From Exophiala sp. HKRS030 (Eukaryota; Ascomycota; Eurotiomycetes; Chaetothyriales; Herpotrichiellaceae), in assembly GCA_023897205.1 (NCBI GenBank), contig JAHWDD010000019.1, positions 55,796-119,795 on the forward strand: a stretch of 64,000 bases of DNA, in the 5' to 3' direction. Shown here piece after piece: positions 1 through 10,130 of this stretch. The notes below the pieces were generated by a model. That model saw only the letters and a program-made list of their open reading frames with translations, was not told where the DNA came from and did not search any database. The position numbers and the translations under genes were made by a program. Each line of letters opens with the position of its first letter. Position 1 is the first letter of the stretch.

Positions 1-1
1 C

Positions 2-840
2 AATGTCTGGCTTGCGATTAGCTCTAGAGCCTTCCAGGGCTTTGTTTGGTCGTATCAGGGGACCTCGTGTTGAGATTGGGGCTAAAACGAGATTTTTGGC
101 GAGGTTCTAGAACAGGTGAACTCGCTGAGCAAACCACTTCAGCACAACCTTTTCTCGAGCATCTTTTGGCCAATCTGTCCAGCCTATGTCCTCTCGATAC
201 AAGGGAACATCAGCCTCCTGACATTTGTCAAACATAGCTACAGCATTCTCTTCCAAGTCGGGGATCTTCCCGTAAAACGTTTCGTAGAAACCGGGTATGC
301 CAACATATAGAGGCCCCATCTCTTCCTTTAGCAAGTCATCCATATATTGTCTCTGCTCGGATGAGTTGACAATAGTGCTTGTGCTGTGCATGTAAGGGGT
401 TTGAAGTATATGGGCCTACGGACAAGGTGGTGGCGTAGACTCAGTGAGAGTAGCATAGGCCTTCGCGAACAGAGTTTTGTCCGGGGCTCCGTTAATAACA
501 TCTCGCAGGAGAGGAATGATAGAATTGGCGTCAAATTGTTCAGAATCGATCTGGGCGTAGAATCTAGAAAGGTCACCGGAAAAGGACCCTCGACCAGTGT
601 TGGAAGATAGCTTGCGGGAGGCAGGAAGATTTTGAAGGGCGGAAACTAAATCAAGAGCAAGGTTTTTGATATCTGAGCTGGTCAGTAGCGTTATCAGAGA
701 AGGCGGTTTTGGTTATCTCTTTCCCCTATCTCACTAAGGACCTCAGTGGAGGGCGAAACTCCTAGTCTTTGACAAGTTGCGATGAATGAATCGCGAAAGG
801 TGTCGAGGCCGGCCCCGATCGGATTGTCTTGGATGACCTG
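2..840 (-). pseudogene. FunK1-type fungal kinase-like gene, N-terminal part, broken
   Basis: On the minus strand one frame from about 655 to 2 reads as the N-terminal half of a fungal-type protein kinase (FunK1). Recognisable blocks are the segment ending TPPP, then YVGIPGFYETFYGKIPDL, then GWTDWPKDAREKVVLKWF, then RPNKALEGS. The frame is interrupted twice by TAG: once just after TPPPCP (near 427) and once after the RVHLF segment (near 106). The coding sense continues in the same frame after each stop. Upstream, 'QVIQDNPIGAGLDTF' (about 840-800) may be an earlier exon, joined by an intron ending CTGACCAGCTCAG. The gene runs off the left edge, so the kinase core is not seen. Both stops could come from CAG to TAG changes, as RIP would produce. 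Family assignment is from memory of FunK1 proteins. Confidence 0.72.
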
Positions 841-1714
841 CGGTCTGAAATGATCCATCACGATATATGCACCACGCCATACCTAAGAATCCGAAAGTCA
901 CGCCATAAACGTGTGCGCTGACCAGATTTGATGTTGAATGGGAAGCTTTGGCTACAGGACATTCGCGATTCCTACGTTGCTGATGGGAAAGGCAACTATC
1001 CCGAGTCACATGCGGTATTTAAGTCGGCAATATTCTTGGCAGCGGTAAGAAGGCGATTCTGCTGCGAATTTCTGTTGTATCTCTCAGTTACAAGAGTGCA
1101 CTTCATGATACGTACTGACTGGCTAACTTATAGTAACTCAGCAATTGCAGAGAAGACTATCGAGGACGCGATGGGGGAAATCCGGATATAGCGAAAAAGA
1201 CACAATACTGTACCTATTTCCTGTCTAACGCAAGAAATCCCTACACGGACGAGGCTTCCTTCGAATCGACTCTCCTGTCGAATGCTGCGTGGATCCATAT
1301 CTCCAGTCCTCCCGAGTATTGACGTCAGGACGCTGTCAAAGGCAGGGGAATTCGAAACAGTTCTCACATTGCATTGAAGAGATGGAAAAGCTCCTGCGGT
1401 GAGAACAGCTAAGGAGACACGTTGAGAGTGGCGGCATTAAATGGAATTTGCGAGGCAAAAAAAGTCGAAGCCATTCTGATGACAAGAATTGGCTTCGAAG
1501 GTTCATTGACTCTCAAGAACCTTAAGGTTATCTTGCAGAAGGCTATATGATTGGTTTTGATGCACTTTAGACTAAAAGTTCCTTGTGTACCCGTCTACGT
1601 TATTGTACAGTCCCAGAGCTGGCTGGAGCCACGCAATTCCTGCCGTTCCATCCTGTTTGCACTAGTCACAGTCTTACAATTGTCATAGCAGAGTCGATCT
1701 TGAAATTCTCCTCT
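841..1714. other. No gene recognised
   Basis: Only short overlapping frames with no recognisable protein. The minus-strand stretch close to 900 could hold more of the broken FunK1 gene, but no start codon or domain can be seen. Confidence 0.5.
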
Positions 1715-2530
1715 TCACAATGACATTGACGAAAGTTTCAAAGCAACTTGCTGCATTGATATAAATCGCTCTGACCAACACCCATCGATCACCCCCTGAA
1801 AAGTAAGTCCACAAGTGTTTGGGAATTCACTTGCGCTGAACTTTGCTTCGGTATACGCCGCTGTCTGGTCGTCATCTAGTCCTGCTGTCTCGATATGATA
1901 AGGAGTGATCCCGGTCTCGATCTGATACACCATACACCCAAAAGCGAATATATCGGTTGATTTGCTGACATTCGCCATACTTGATCGACAATAACTCGTC
2001 TTGTAAAAGGCAGTCGGCTCGAGACCCCTTATCCCGCAGCCCTCGAAATCAACCCATTTAGCAATACCTTTTACCAGAATAGCGTTATGACAACCAACAT
2101 CGGCGAAAAGAATATCGCTGCTATGAACATGGCAAAGACCGTCACATAGATCGCGTATGATTCTGAATTTCATGCTTATGTCAAGCCCTTTCCGAAGAAC
2201 GATCGGAAGTGGAATCCCGCGTTCCAGGACGATTCCACTTGGAGTATCCTTTGGGTCTGAGTATTGATTTGGATAATAAGGTCCGAGATATTTTCCAATG
2301 TTTGGGTGCTCTCCGAGAAGAAGATATGCTTCAGCTTCTCTCTGTAGCCGCGCCTTGCGATCATCGGCGTGATAGTGTTTGATAACCTCTGTGGCATTAT
2401 AGGCTATGACCACTCCGGTAGTTCCTACGTAGCCAGACTCAAGGTCTCCCGAAACATCGTTAAGCGTCTCAAATTCTCTGAGCCAGTTGATATCCTTCGT
2501 CGTAGTGGGATTGGCGTGTGTGAGTTCCAT
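1715..2530 (-). CDS. Kinase-like protein, 271 aa, atypical motifs
   Basis: Single exon with an ATG start. The order of motifs is that of a protein kinase domain: a loosely conserved glycine loop (GYVGTTGVVIAY), a lysine candidate in EVIKHY, an alpha-C region with REAEAY, then CDGLCHVHSSDILFADVGCHN, where the usual HRD is replaced by FAD but the downstream Asn is kept, and VDFEGCG at the DFG position. STDIFAFGCMVYQIETG matches the alpha-F region. The protein starts almost directly at the N-lobe and ends shortly after alpha-H, so it is a bare, small kinase domain. It belongs to the loosely defined kinase-like families expanded in Aspergillus and Penicillium. Activity is possible, since the Asp of FAD and the Asp of DFE are present, but not certain. 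No operon-like neighbour; the FunK1 remnant lies 0.9 kb downstream on the same strand. Confidence 0.75.
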   Translation of the reverse strand: MELTHANPTTTKDINWLREFETLNDVSGDLESGYVGTTGVVIAYNATEVIKHYHADDRKARLQREAEAYLLLGEHPNIGKYLGPYYPNQYSDPKDTPSGIVLERGIPLPIVLRKGLDISMKFRIIRDLCDGLCHVHSSDILFADVGCHNAILVKGIAKWVDFEGCGIRGLEPTAFYKTSYCRSSMANVSKSTDIFAFGCMVYQIETGITPYHIETAGLDDDQTAAYTEAKFSASEFPNTCGLTFQGVIDGCWSERFISMQQVALKLSSMSL

Positions 2531-3630
2531 ATTGCATGACGAAGAATATCAGGGTTGTAAGGGAAAATAGAAATGAAAAGGTAGATGAATGGACGAGGAG
2601 ATTATGTATGTACGACAAGAGGAGAATATGTATCGATGCTCGAGACGTACGTTCGATCTGGAGGGAATAAACACTAGAAGAGAATCAAATTTTGCAAGCT
2701 CAAAACTAAGTAATCACAGCGTCACCGCCTCATGGATAACCGTTGCTCGTAGCATCTGTGGTTGTAGCGGCGTAAGGAATTGATTGACTAACTAAAAATG
2801 AAGGAGGGAACTGGCCGCTATATATACGTAAAAGCATGTCAGCCGATGTGGTGGGCGGAGAATTGTATATCCGACCCTTCACGTTAGGATCATACAGCCA
2901 GGTGTTTCACGTGACCTCGTTTAGTTTCCTGCCACCTTTTCAGTTGCGGGGAAGATCTTTCTATTGTTGACGCAGTTAGCCGTACTCCGTAGAACTTGAC
3001 GTACTCCGTAAAGCTAGGGTCAGATCCAGCAAGCTTACATGTATGTAACGTATCGGGCCAAAATCAACACCCGAATCTCGACACAGAGGACACGCACCCC
3101 CCCTTCTAGTTTCTCCAAATTGACCAAGGCGTGCGTCAAAAGTAGCGTTTTCGCAGTAGCGATCCCGATTTGCTGCGTTTTCGCAACGTCGATAGAACCG
3201 TGTTTCAGCTTTATGGCGCTCGCGTTGACCTTGATTATTTGTTCGCTGACATTGTCTGTATACGGTTGTAGCGGTAGTATAGCTGCACATCTTGCAAAGG
3301 GCCAGAAAGGTAGCTGGAAAGGACAGTCAAGTGCTCCGTAGAGAGTTCAGGAATATTAGTGCTTTGTCCGTATAGCACTGGGCTTAGAGAAGACATGTCT
3401 ACTACATCTTGCGAAGACCGCCATTTTATACTGTTCTCGCATCTACGAAGAACCTTGCAACTTACAGACTTTAAATGGGATGCTGGATCACTCCCAAGTT
3501 GATGCTGGTCATAATGCATCGGAAGCACAGGACCTAGTCGTATGTGGCCACGATTGTTAGCCCTTGTATTTGGCCTTTATTCAGCAAAAGGCTAGTAACC
3601 CTCATAGGGAAAAGGCTCTGCCTCTCCCTC
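2531..3630. other. No gene; words of the gtactccgta type
   Basis: No convincing coding frame. Near 2984-3012 the decamer gtactccgta occurs twice within 30 bp. The same word and its complement recur elsewhere (near 22,996 and 36,509). Confidence 0.5.
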
Positions 3631-3775
3631 CCAAAAAAACAACCCTCCAAAAAGTCAACCCCCAAAAAGTCAACCCCCCAAAAAGTCAACCCCCCCAAAA
3701 AGTCAACCCCCCCAAAAAGTCAACCCTCCAAAAAGTCAACCCTCCCAAAAAAGTCAAAAAGTTAACCCTCCCAAA
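3631..3775 (+). repeat. Minisatellite, ~16-bp unit aaaaagtcaaccccc
   Basis: About eight imperfect head-to-tail units of 14-17 bp with core aaaaagtcaaccccc; spacing between successive gtcaac words is 15-17 bp. The run of C varies in length and the last units have aaccctccc. In one frame it encodes a monotonous Pro-Lys-Lys-Ser-Thr pattern, but that frame only opens with non-ATG codons, so the array is best placed upstream of the gene starting at 3813. A related array in the opposite sense lies at 5571-5714. Confidence 0.9.
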
Positions 3776-3812
3776 GAATCCCCTCGCTCTATCGCTACCT
3801 CTCGCCAAGGAA

Positions 3813-4912
3813 ATGCAACAAAGCCCAGATATCAAGAGAATCATTTCGATTCTCACCGGAAGATTTAGTAAAGCATGGGAAAGGACAAATGCTCCCCATG
3901 GAATGCTTAAATCTTTAGACAATGTACCGAATCTGGAGCCTGGACATATTGAACGAACCCTCTTGAGTATTGGATTCAAAGCCTGGTTTTCTTATTTCCT
4001 TGCGGGGCAGCGCAAAACTTCACATTACTCGGGACATGCTGATGACATATGGGTGCTGGGAGCACTTGAAACTCTCGGTGAGGGAACTCTGCAGGACGTT
4101 GCGAGAGCGATTGAACAGACTCCATTCCATCCGACAGTGGAAGACGCAATAATCAAATTGCGCAGACAGCCCAAAAGGAGTTGTAAGTGCTAGTCACGGC
4201 TATTAGAATACGACTTCTGACTAACTTTTCAGCTCCTTTGGCTTCAAGAATGGATGAGTTGAACCCTGGCGAAATCCAAGTCAGCTCCGTGGCAGCGCTT
4301 CGAGATTCACAGCCACATCCGCCCTCTGTCCCTACAGTTCCACAGAGTACTACACTCAGTACCGTGGCGAACGGTGAATCAGGATCCACAGCGAGGGAGA
4401 CACCAGGTTTTCAGACGGTCTCAAATCCTCCTGCCAGGTACTTACCTGCGTTGTTTCGGCCCTACATGGTCTCGGCGATCAGGAGGAATGGTGATCGAGC
4501 CCATATAGAGATGTCGTTTCCCTATTCTTTCGGTCTTGGGATGGTTTGTATGAGTTTAGCTATTCTACCGAGCAAGGTCGAATTCCTCGCGCTGAAACTC
4601 TTTGGCACTCAAGTGGATTCCGAAGGAGAGTTCCGCTACATCGAGCAGGCAAACGGAACGAAACTCCTCATCAAAAACGAAGTTGTGGCACAAGGTGCCC
4701 AAGAGGAAGGAATTGTTGGACTTCTTAGCCCTGTGTTTTGCCAAATGCTCGAAGTGAGTCCAGCACGAAAGGCGGAAATAAATCAGGGAATCATTAACAC
4801 AAGATTTGTGAACATGCAAATACCTGGTGATCTCAGCCAGGATGGAATTCTTACTATCAACATCGGAGAAGGTGAAGCATACCAGGTCAAAGACATACTC
4901 TTTAAAACATAA
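3813..4912 (+). CDS. Orphan protein, 349 aa, one intron
   Basis: Join 3813-4182 and 4233-4912. The 50-bp intron has donor GTAAGT, branch site CTAAC at 4221 and acceptor TTTTCAG; the frame is kept across it (phase 1). ATG 3813 is the first ATG in frame downstream of the minisatellite; the frame is open further upstream, but only through the repeat and non-ATG codons. The N-terminal ~120 residues look helical; after a low-complexity Ser/Pro-rich linker (about residues 130-190) comes a more conserved-looking C-terminal half with SFPYSFGLGMVCMSLAILP, then a mixed alpha/beta segment ending ILTINIGEGEAYQVKD. I do not recognise the family. The gene converges with a possible minus-strand gene whose stop lies 18 bp beyond its own. 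Confidence 0.6.
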
Positions 4913-4929
4913 GGAGCTGATTTTCGGCA

Positions 4930-5479
4930 TCATTCCTCCCCTTTCATCCTGCCTCCGTCTCCCATGCATTTCAACATCAAGCCCACCGGAATAATTGCAG
5001 ATCCTGTCATTTTATCGACCTTTTGTACTTGTACGAATACACCTCCCACTTCTTTTGCCAGCGTCACCTGTTTACAATCACGCCAAAATACTCGTTCGCC
5101 AGATCCATGAATGCGATGAGGGGTCTTATGGCTGGTTGCCCAATTTATGGTCGACGGATCGAGGTCTTGAATAGTAATTTCCGCAGGCGGCTAAATGAAA
5201 TATTAGCCACATGATTTCCACATATAATAACACTTACCATGAGTAAAATCAAATAGCAGCGCGAATGGTCCGGCTCGCGCTTGAGAAAGGTACTCTTGAT
5301 AGTCGTGGATCTTGGAGGATTGTGTGGAAGTCGAGAAATTATTCTGAAATTGTCGACGTCACCAGGTTATCGTGTAAGACAGGTAGATAGGCCCTAACCG
5401 AGTCTGACGGAAAGGTCCAGGAGACGAAGAGTATTCTGGTTAACAAAGTCTTCCGTGACTGAAAATTGAGAGAAAGCAT
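4930..5479 (-). CDS. Possible small spliced gene, reading frame not fully resolved
   Basis: The last exon candidate (about 5191-4930) reads, on the minus strand, PPAEITIQDLDPSTINWAT and on through VFWRDCKQVTLAKEVGGVFV to a stop TGA at 4930-4932. It is preceded by a clean 45-48 bp intron with donor GTAAGT, branch CTAAT and acceptor TTTAG. The upstream exon gives a plausible peptide (DYQEYLSQARAGPFALLFD) in one frame, but that frame does not join the last exon in phase; the frame that does join gives a less protein-like exon. So either an intron boundary is misplaced, or the gene is damaged. A start ATG is available at 5479-5477. Family unknown. Confidence 0.35.
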
Positions 5480-5570
5480 AAGTGACTCTCTCGTGTCAAA
5501 TGAGGAAGTAATGAGGGGTAGAAATTGGGCAGCAAGGTTAGAGCGCTTTACTACTTTGAGAAAGATTGTG

Positions 5571-5714
5571 TCGAAGGTGGATTTTATTCCAAGGTGGACT
5601 TTTATTCCAAGGTGGACTTTTATTCCAAGGTGGATTTTTATTCCAAGGTGGACTTTTATTCCAAGGTGGACTTTTATTCCAAGGTGGACTTTTATTCCAA
5701 GGTGGATTTTTATT
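5571..5714 (-). repeat. Minisatellite, 18-bp unit ccaaggtggacttttatt
   Basis: Seven near-perfect 18-bp units plus one degenerate unit at the left edge; the only variation is gtggac against gtggat and an occasional extra T. Read on the minus strand the unit is aataaaagtccaccttgg, close to the unit of the array at 3631-3775 (aaaagtc-aaccctcc). Frames through it encode a Lys-Val-Asp-Phe-Tyr-Ser repeat, taken here as a by-product. Confidence 0.9.
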
Positions 5715-6151
5715 ATTCTACGCTAATGCTTGAATGTTCTGCTGCGGCTGTTTACGCAGCCCTTAATGATGCAACAAGATTGCTTCAGAAAATCCAATGT
5801 ATCGTCCTAGAGCGATATTCTGTAACACTCTAGTAATACCCTAACTTACATAGTGCGATGCAGAGCTTCCGCGATGTATTCAGTCAATACTCTCGATAAT
5901 TGTGTTCTCAAGACAGCATTTCCAAGAACAGCATCGTCCTATCAACAGTCTCCCGAAGGAAATCATCGCACAAGCAGGGCATCGTTGGCTGCATTAGCTC
6001 GAATACATCAGAAGGTACGTACGTTGTGATATAGGGTAATATATGCATACCCTTGAAATACTTTGCGCCCCAAGAGAGGCTAGGAAGCACTCTCAATACA
6101 TTACCTGCACGGCCATGTCTCAGCCAGCGCTTCCAGAAACGCTGTGACCCG

Positions 6152-6463
6152 TCAATATAGGTCGCATAATGGTCTGCCACCTCTCTTCTTGACATAAATC
6201 TGCAGCATGAAGCCAGGATGCGATGGCATTGCATCGATAGTCTTCGACAAGGGTCTGCGCGGGTCGTTCTGAGATGGCTGGGTTCCTGATCGACGCGTAA
6301 CAGTAGCCGAACCTCGAGCTCGAAGCCGAGCTTCAGTTGCGAATGCGGACAACGTTTCAGAGTACCATGGGCAGTCGTTGGTCAGAACCCCTGAAGCCGA
6401 GTTGTCCGCGTTGCATGAATCGATGATGAGCACCAACAAGGAAAACACTTGGAGTGCAGACAT
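6152..6463 (-). CDS. Possible small secreted protein, 103 aa, uncertain
   Basis: ATG start followed by a typical signal peptide (MSALQVFSLLVLIIDSCNA) and an Arg/Ser/Thr-rich mature part. A second minus-strand frame (6234-5908) overlaps its end and gives a longer peptide with GSQRFWKRWLRHGRAGNVLRV, which suggests either an unrecognised intron or a frameshift that separates the two halves of one secreted protein. No family recognised. Confidence 0.3.
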   Translation of the reverse strand: MSALQVFSLLVLIIDSCNADNSASGVLTNDCPWYSETLSAFATEARLRARGSATVTRRSGTQPSQNDPRRPLSKTIDAMPSHPGFMLQIYVKKRGGRPLCDLY

Positions 6464-6575
6464 TCAGCTTGTGATCATAAGAAGGGGTGCTTCCTCCTGA
6501 GATGAATTTGCCACTCTCAGCCCACTCTGTCCTGTCTGAATCAATATATTCCTAGCTAGAAATCTCTTCCTCAAT

Positions 6576-7044
6576 ATGTCGGCAAATCGAAGCAATGCGG
6601 ATCACTCCTTAGAGGGGACAGGTCAACAGGCAACGTCTACAGCCTCGACCACCAATAATGGATCTAGCGATCAAAACAACGCTGCTTCGACAAACATTAA
6701 CCACACCGCTGAGCAAGTCGCTCCTTCGACAAACATCAACCAGACCGCTGAGCAGGTAAGAAGACCACCATTATCCCCTGGCGGTTAGTTGCCGTACTCC
6801 ACCATGTATTCCTTCAGCTTCATGGCTGTCGGCGTCTTATATTGAATGCCATACCCCAATCTAAATGCTCGTCCATCAAACCTGCGAAATCAAACGCTGA
6901 ACATATTTGCAGGCCCATACAACTTTCTCACTGGACGGAGAAGAATTCGATCTCTCAGCGGCTGAAGAGGTCACTTTCGATACAAATAGCGATTCTGGGA
7001 CGAGAGGGCTCCCAGCATCACGTGAAGAAGGCGCTCACAATTAA
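6576..7044 (+). CDS. Small Ser/Thr/Asn-rich orphan protein, 103 aa, one intron
   Basis: Join 6576-6755 and 6913-7044. The donor GTAAGA follows a Gln codon and the acceptor is TTTGCAG; both exons are in phase 0, and translation ends at TAA 7042-7044. Exon 1 is low-complexity, with an internal duplication of an STNINxTAEQV unit (HTAEQVAPSTNINQTAEQV region). Exon 2 is acidic, containing FSLDGEEFDLSAAEEVTF. No domain recognised. It lies head to head with the possible secreted-protein gene at 6463, 112 bp apart. Confidence 0.5.
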
Positions 7045-7622
7045 AGGTACTGTATCCCGTTTCACAGAGAACAAAGCTTGCTGATCAGACCAGCCAGATC
7101 TCTAGACCTCCATATTCATTCACGATTGATAAACTACCACGCAGATTTCTCGAGGTTGACCAAGTCGCGTCTTGGGCTGTTACTCATCTGGATCTCTCCT
7201 ACGGTCTGTTGCACTCGTGAATGGGAATATCTAGATAGTGGAAGGTATCGCTTGCTCTACGGTTCCTTCACGTCTCGACAATCGTGAGGTTGGAGAAAAT
7301 GGTCTAGCAGCAAGCTACTCTTGCCCAATCAAGAGTCTTCACGTTTTAACTCTGCCGACGGGCAATCACGTGGGCCCTTGTGCCCAATCAAGCCGTCAAG
7401 ACGATATGACGTGGCATTTCGACGTGGGCTTCGTCGCAACCAGTTGATAAACCGTCATTATCTCTCCCTTTCACATTGTATGTCATTTCTTCTTCAACGT
7501 CTGCCCAGCGCGTGTCTCGAAGTAAGACGATTACTTTTAGATATATATTCTTCCATTCCGCGCACTTGAGCGAGCTTCGCGATTGAGAGGTCATCTCGAT
7601 ACAAATTTTTCACTGCTTCAAG
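7045..7622. other. No gene recognised
   Basis: Two nearly identical octamers cccaatcaag (7323 and 7383) occur in this stretch; otherwise only short shadow frames. Confidence 0.45.
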
Positions 7623-8413
7623 ATGCACACCTTCAGAGCTCCTCAGGAAGTACGAAATGTCGTCAAATGCGTCATTCTACATATTAACGACTTGGTCCAA
7701 ATACGTGACCGGAAAGGCCGGTGGAAACATCAGTGGGAACTGCCACTTTCGCCCACCTGGGAGCAAGATCATCCCCAATTCCACGAGTTTTACCAGGTAT
7801 ACCTCAAATGTTGTGTTAGTATGACATATTTGTCGCGCGCCATAAAAGCCTTCTAACCGCTCCGAAGCACCCAGCTGTCCGCTCCCTGTATGAACATCAA
7901 GGCCTCCGTCTGGAGATCACAAGCGACCCAAAGTGGCTTGTGACTACGGCCGGTCTCAAGGCAACTGGAAATCAAGTGTTGGTTATCATGAATGTTCAAC
8001 TCTGTCAGTGCTACCGAGAACATGCCAGCAGAGAGAAATCAGCTCCGACCTTGCCACAGAATGCAGTTGCTCCGGCAGGCTCTTATTCCCTTCACTCTGC
8101 TCCTGCCAACGTCGAGGAACCAACCACTCGTGATGGGGGTTTCTCCGTCGACTCGAACCAAAATGACCCTGGGTTGCCATCGACGACATTGCAACAGTCG
8201 CCAGCCCCTTTTCCCATCGAAAAACTTATCGAACCACGGGTCGCGGCCATTTACCAGCCTTATGATTTGCAGGACGGCGATGTTCTTACGGTTCATGGGT
8301 CGGAGGGCGTGACATTGCAGAGCGGGAGTTTTGGTTCAATGATTGTTGAATGCAAACTAGTGAAAATCGCGGAGAATCAAGGCGATGAGAACGACCCGGC
8401 ATTGACGGCCTAA
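7623..8413 (+). CDS. Orphan protein, 239 aa, one intron
   Basis: Join 7623-7796 and 7868-8413. ATG 7623 opens a 58-codon exon ending HEFYQ; the donor GTATAC is weak, the branch is CTAAC and the acceptor GAAG; the second exon resumes in phase 0 with HPAVRSLYEHQGLRLEITSD. The N-terminal ~95 residues look folded (RNVVKCVILHINDLVQIRD; WLVTTAGLKATGNQVLVI), followed by a Pro/Ser/Ala-rich linker and a C-terminal block LQDGDVLTVHGSEGVTLQSG. No known domain. It converges with the three-exon gene that ends at 8451, 37 bp away. Confidence 0.55.
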
Positions 8414-8450
8414 GCCAGGTCCAATTCCGAAGCGGTGGGGATTAAGAATG

Positions 8451-9972
8451 CTAGAAATTCGTCGTCGGCTCGTCGGCTGGTAGGAATTCCGATTGGGATG
8501 GGTGAAACAAATTGTAGTTGAAGTCGACATCTTCGGCCATGTTGATCCAGAACGACCAGTCCAAGTCATCGTAAGCCATCACCGTGGCATTACTCGTTTG
8601 ACCCTCTTCCGGCAATATCGTACCGTCGACCGACAATGTTTGGTCAATTCGATCGTCTACAAAGTCAGGTCAGGTGTGACTGGGCCCGGGAACGATACTC
8701 ACCTTCGGGACCTAGCCTATCGAGCGGCTCCATGTTCGGTTGATCTAGACGGCGACGCTTGGTCCGGCCAATGTTGTCGCTTTCGGGCTCCTCTAAAACA
8801 CTTCCACTGACTGCATGGGCGCTGAGAGTGGAAGGACTTTCTCCGGGGACTGGTGAAGCGTGGCAAGGATCGCCACCGACGCCCACACCGGAGTCCCATG
8901 ATATATGCTCGTCTCTTGCCAGGCGGGACGCACCAACGACGGTTGTCTGGTTTACCGGCGTCACAGCCTCAAGGTTTTCGTTGTCGTTTATTGCGTCTCT
9001 CTGTTGCGAAGGGATGGCGGCTGGCGCCACAGCAGACGTGTTTCGAGGAGCACCGCCAGCCACTACTGGAGTGTGCCAACGCAAGGTGGCTTCGTCAACA
9101 ACCGACTTCATTCTCTGAAGAATTTCTGCTCCTCTATTTTCTTTAGCATGGATTTTGATTCCTTTTTCTATTAACCGTCGAGAGAGGATGTCATGGATGT
9201 CTCGAAAGCTTTTATTCGGCAGGCCTATAGCAACAATCATCCTGTCCAGAGTCAGCGGTGTAGGAGATCCACTGGGGCTCACGTACGCTTTGACCTCTCG
9301 AGGAAGGTGGAAAACTGCGCCCGGGTCTTCGATAAAATCTGAGCAAAAGGTATATATCTTGCTGCCGGAGAGGCTTCGTCGTCGACAGTTCGCAATGATA
9401 CTCCGTTTTTCCTCCTCTGCTTCGAGCTTGTCTTGAATGTGAGCACATTTTGATTCGAAAATTTGTTGGGCAAATTCTTCCGGACTACTCTTTGAAGTAT
9501 ACCAATTCATGAGAATACATAACAACGAGTCCGTAACCTCGTAGAGTTGTGCACTGTCTTCCACGTCCGTGTGCAGCCCGTGAACGGAAAGGGGATCATC
9601 GACCTTGACTGCATTCTGCCTTGTCTGAAGGTCCTCACGGACGGTCAAACATGAAGGATTCTCTTTCAATCGGTCGCAGAGATCTTGAACGCTGGCGGAG
9701 AGTTTTGTGTTAACCGGAAGTTTTTCAGCAGCAGCGCGACGAGAGGTTCGGTTGCTCGGAATCACAAAGGGTTTGATACCACGCAACGCAGCTTCCGTTA
9801 ATGGATCTCGATCAAGTGCCTTTTGGAACTGTTGTACAAACTAAAGCAAGTCAGATGGCTTAGTAGTGACCGGAAACCTCCCTCCTTAAGTTACCTGTTC
9901 ATCTGTAAACAGTACGTTGAGAGTCCGGCTTTGCAGCTCCTCGTGCAAAAGGCGACTAGGTTCTTCCCCCAT
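8451..9972 (-). CDS. Conserved-looking protein with acidic C-terminus, 473 aa, three exons
   Basis: Exons 9972-9895, 9840-8703 and 8656-8451. Both introns are clean (54 bp: GTAACT...TTTAG; 46 bp: GTGAGT...TTTGTAG) and keep the frame (phases 0 and 1). The start ATG gives MGEEPSRLLHEELQSRTLNV. The central part (about residues 60-230) is helical and charged, with LCILMNWYTSKSSPEEFAQQ and a segment RMIVAIGLPNKSFRDIHDIL. After ~250 it becomes Ser/Pro/Thr-rich with a basic patch RTKRRRLDQ, which could be a nuclear signal. The last 60 residues are acidic and aromatic (AYDDLDWSFWINMAEDVDF), as in transcriptional activation segments. I infer a nuclear protein; no DNA-binding domain is visible. Confidence 0.62.
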
Positions 9973-10064
9973 TGTTTGGGCGACCTGTGTAGCAAACCGC
10001 CAGTAGCCTCCGGGCGACAAGAAGGTCTATTTCGATCCATTTTGTCCATCTATACATTCATATA

Positions 10065-10130
10065 CGCTAGTCCTTTTACAATCTGCCAGGTCAACGTGTG
10101 TTGACCTGGCAGATTGTAAAAGGACTAGCG
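10065..10130. repeat. Perfect 30-bp inverted repeat with 6-nt loop
   Basis: The left arm 10065-10094 and the right arm 10101-10130 are exact reverse complements over all 30 positions; the loop is cgtgtg. It lies 93 bp upstream of the ATG of the three-exon minus-strand gene. No further symmetry is seen outside the arms. Confidence 0.95.

Noticed and set aside
743..1009. 88-residue minus-strand frame
   Set aside because: Starts with a non-ATG context and gives no protein-like sequence; a shadow of the FunK1 upstream region.
3564..3812. N-terminal extension made of Pro-Lys-Lys-Ser-Thr repeats for the 3813 gene
   Set aside because: The frame opens only with TTG and is entirely encoded by the minisatellite; the first ATG lies after it.
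3631..5714. CRISPR-like array
   Set aside because: Units are 16-18 bp, contiguous and without unique spacers; the host is a fungus.
5525..5833. Protein with Lys-Val-Asp-Phe-Tyr-Ser repeats
   Set aside because: It is a read-through of an 18-bp minisatellite; any 18-bp array without a stop gives such a frame.
8717..9448. Several plus- and minus-strand frames of 60-119 codons
   Set aside because: Antisense or out-of-frame shadows of the three-exon gene 8451-9972.
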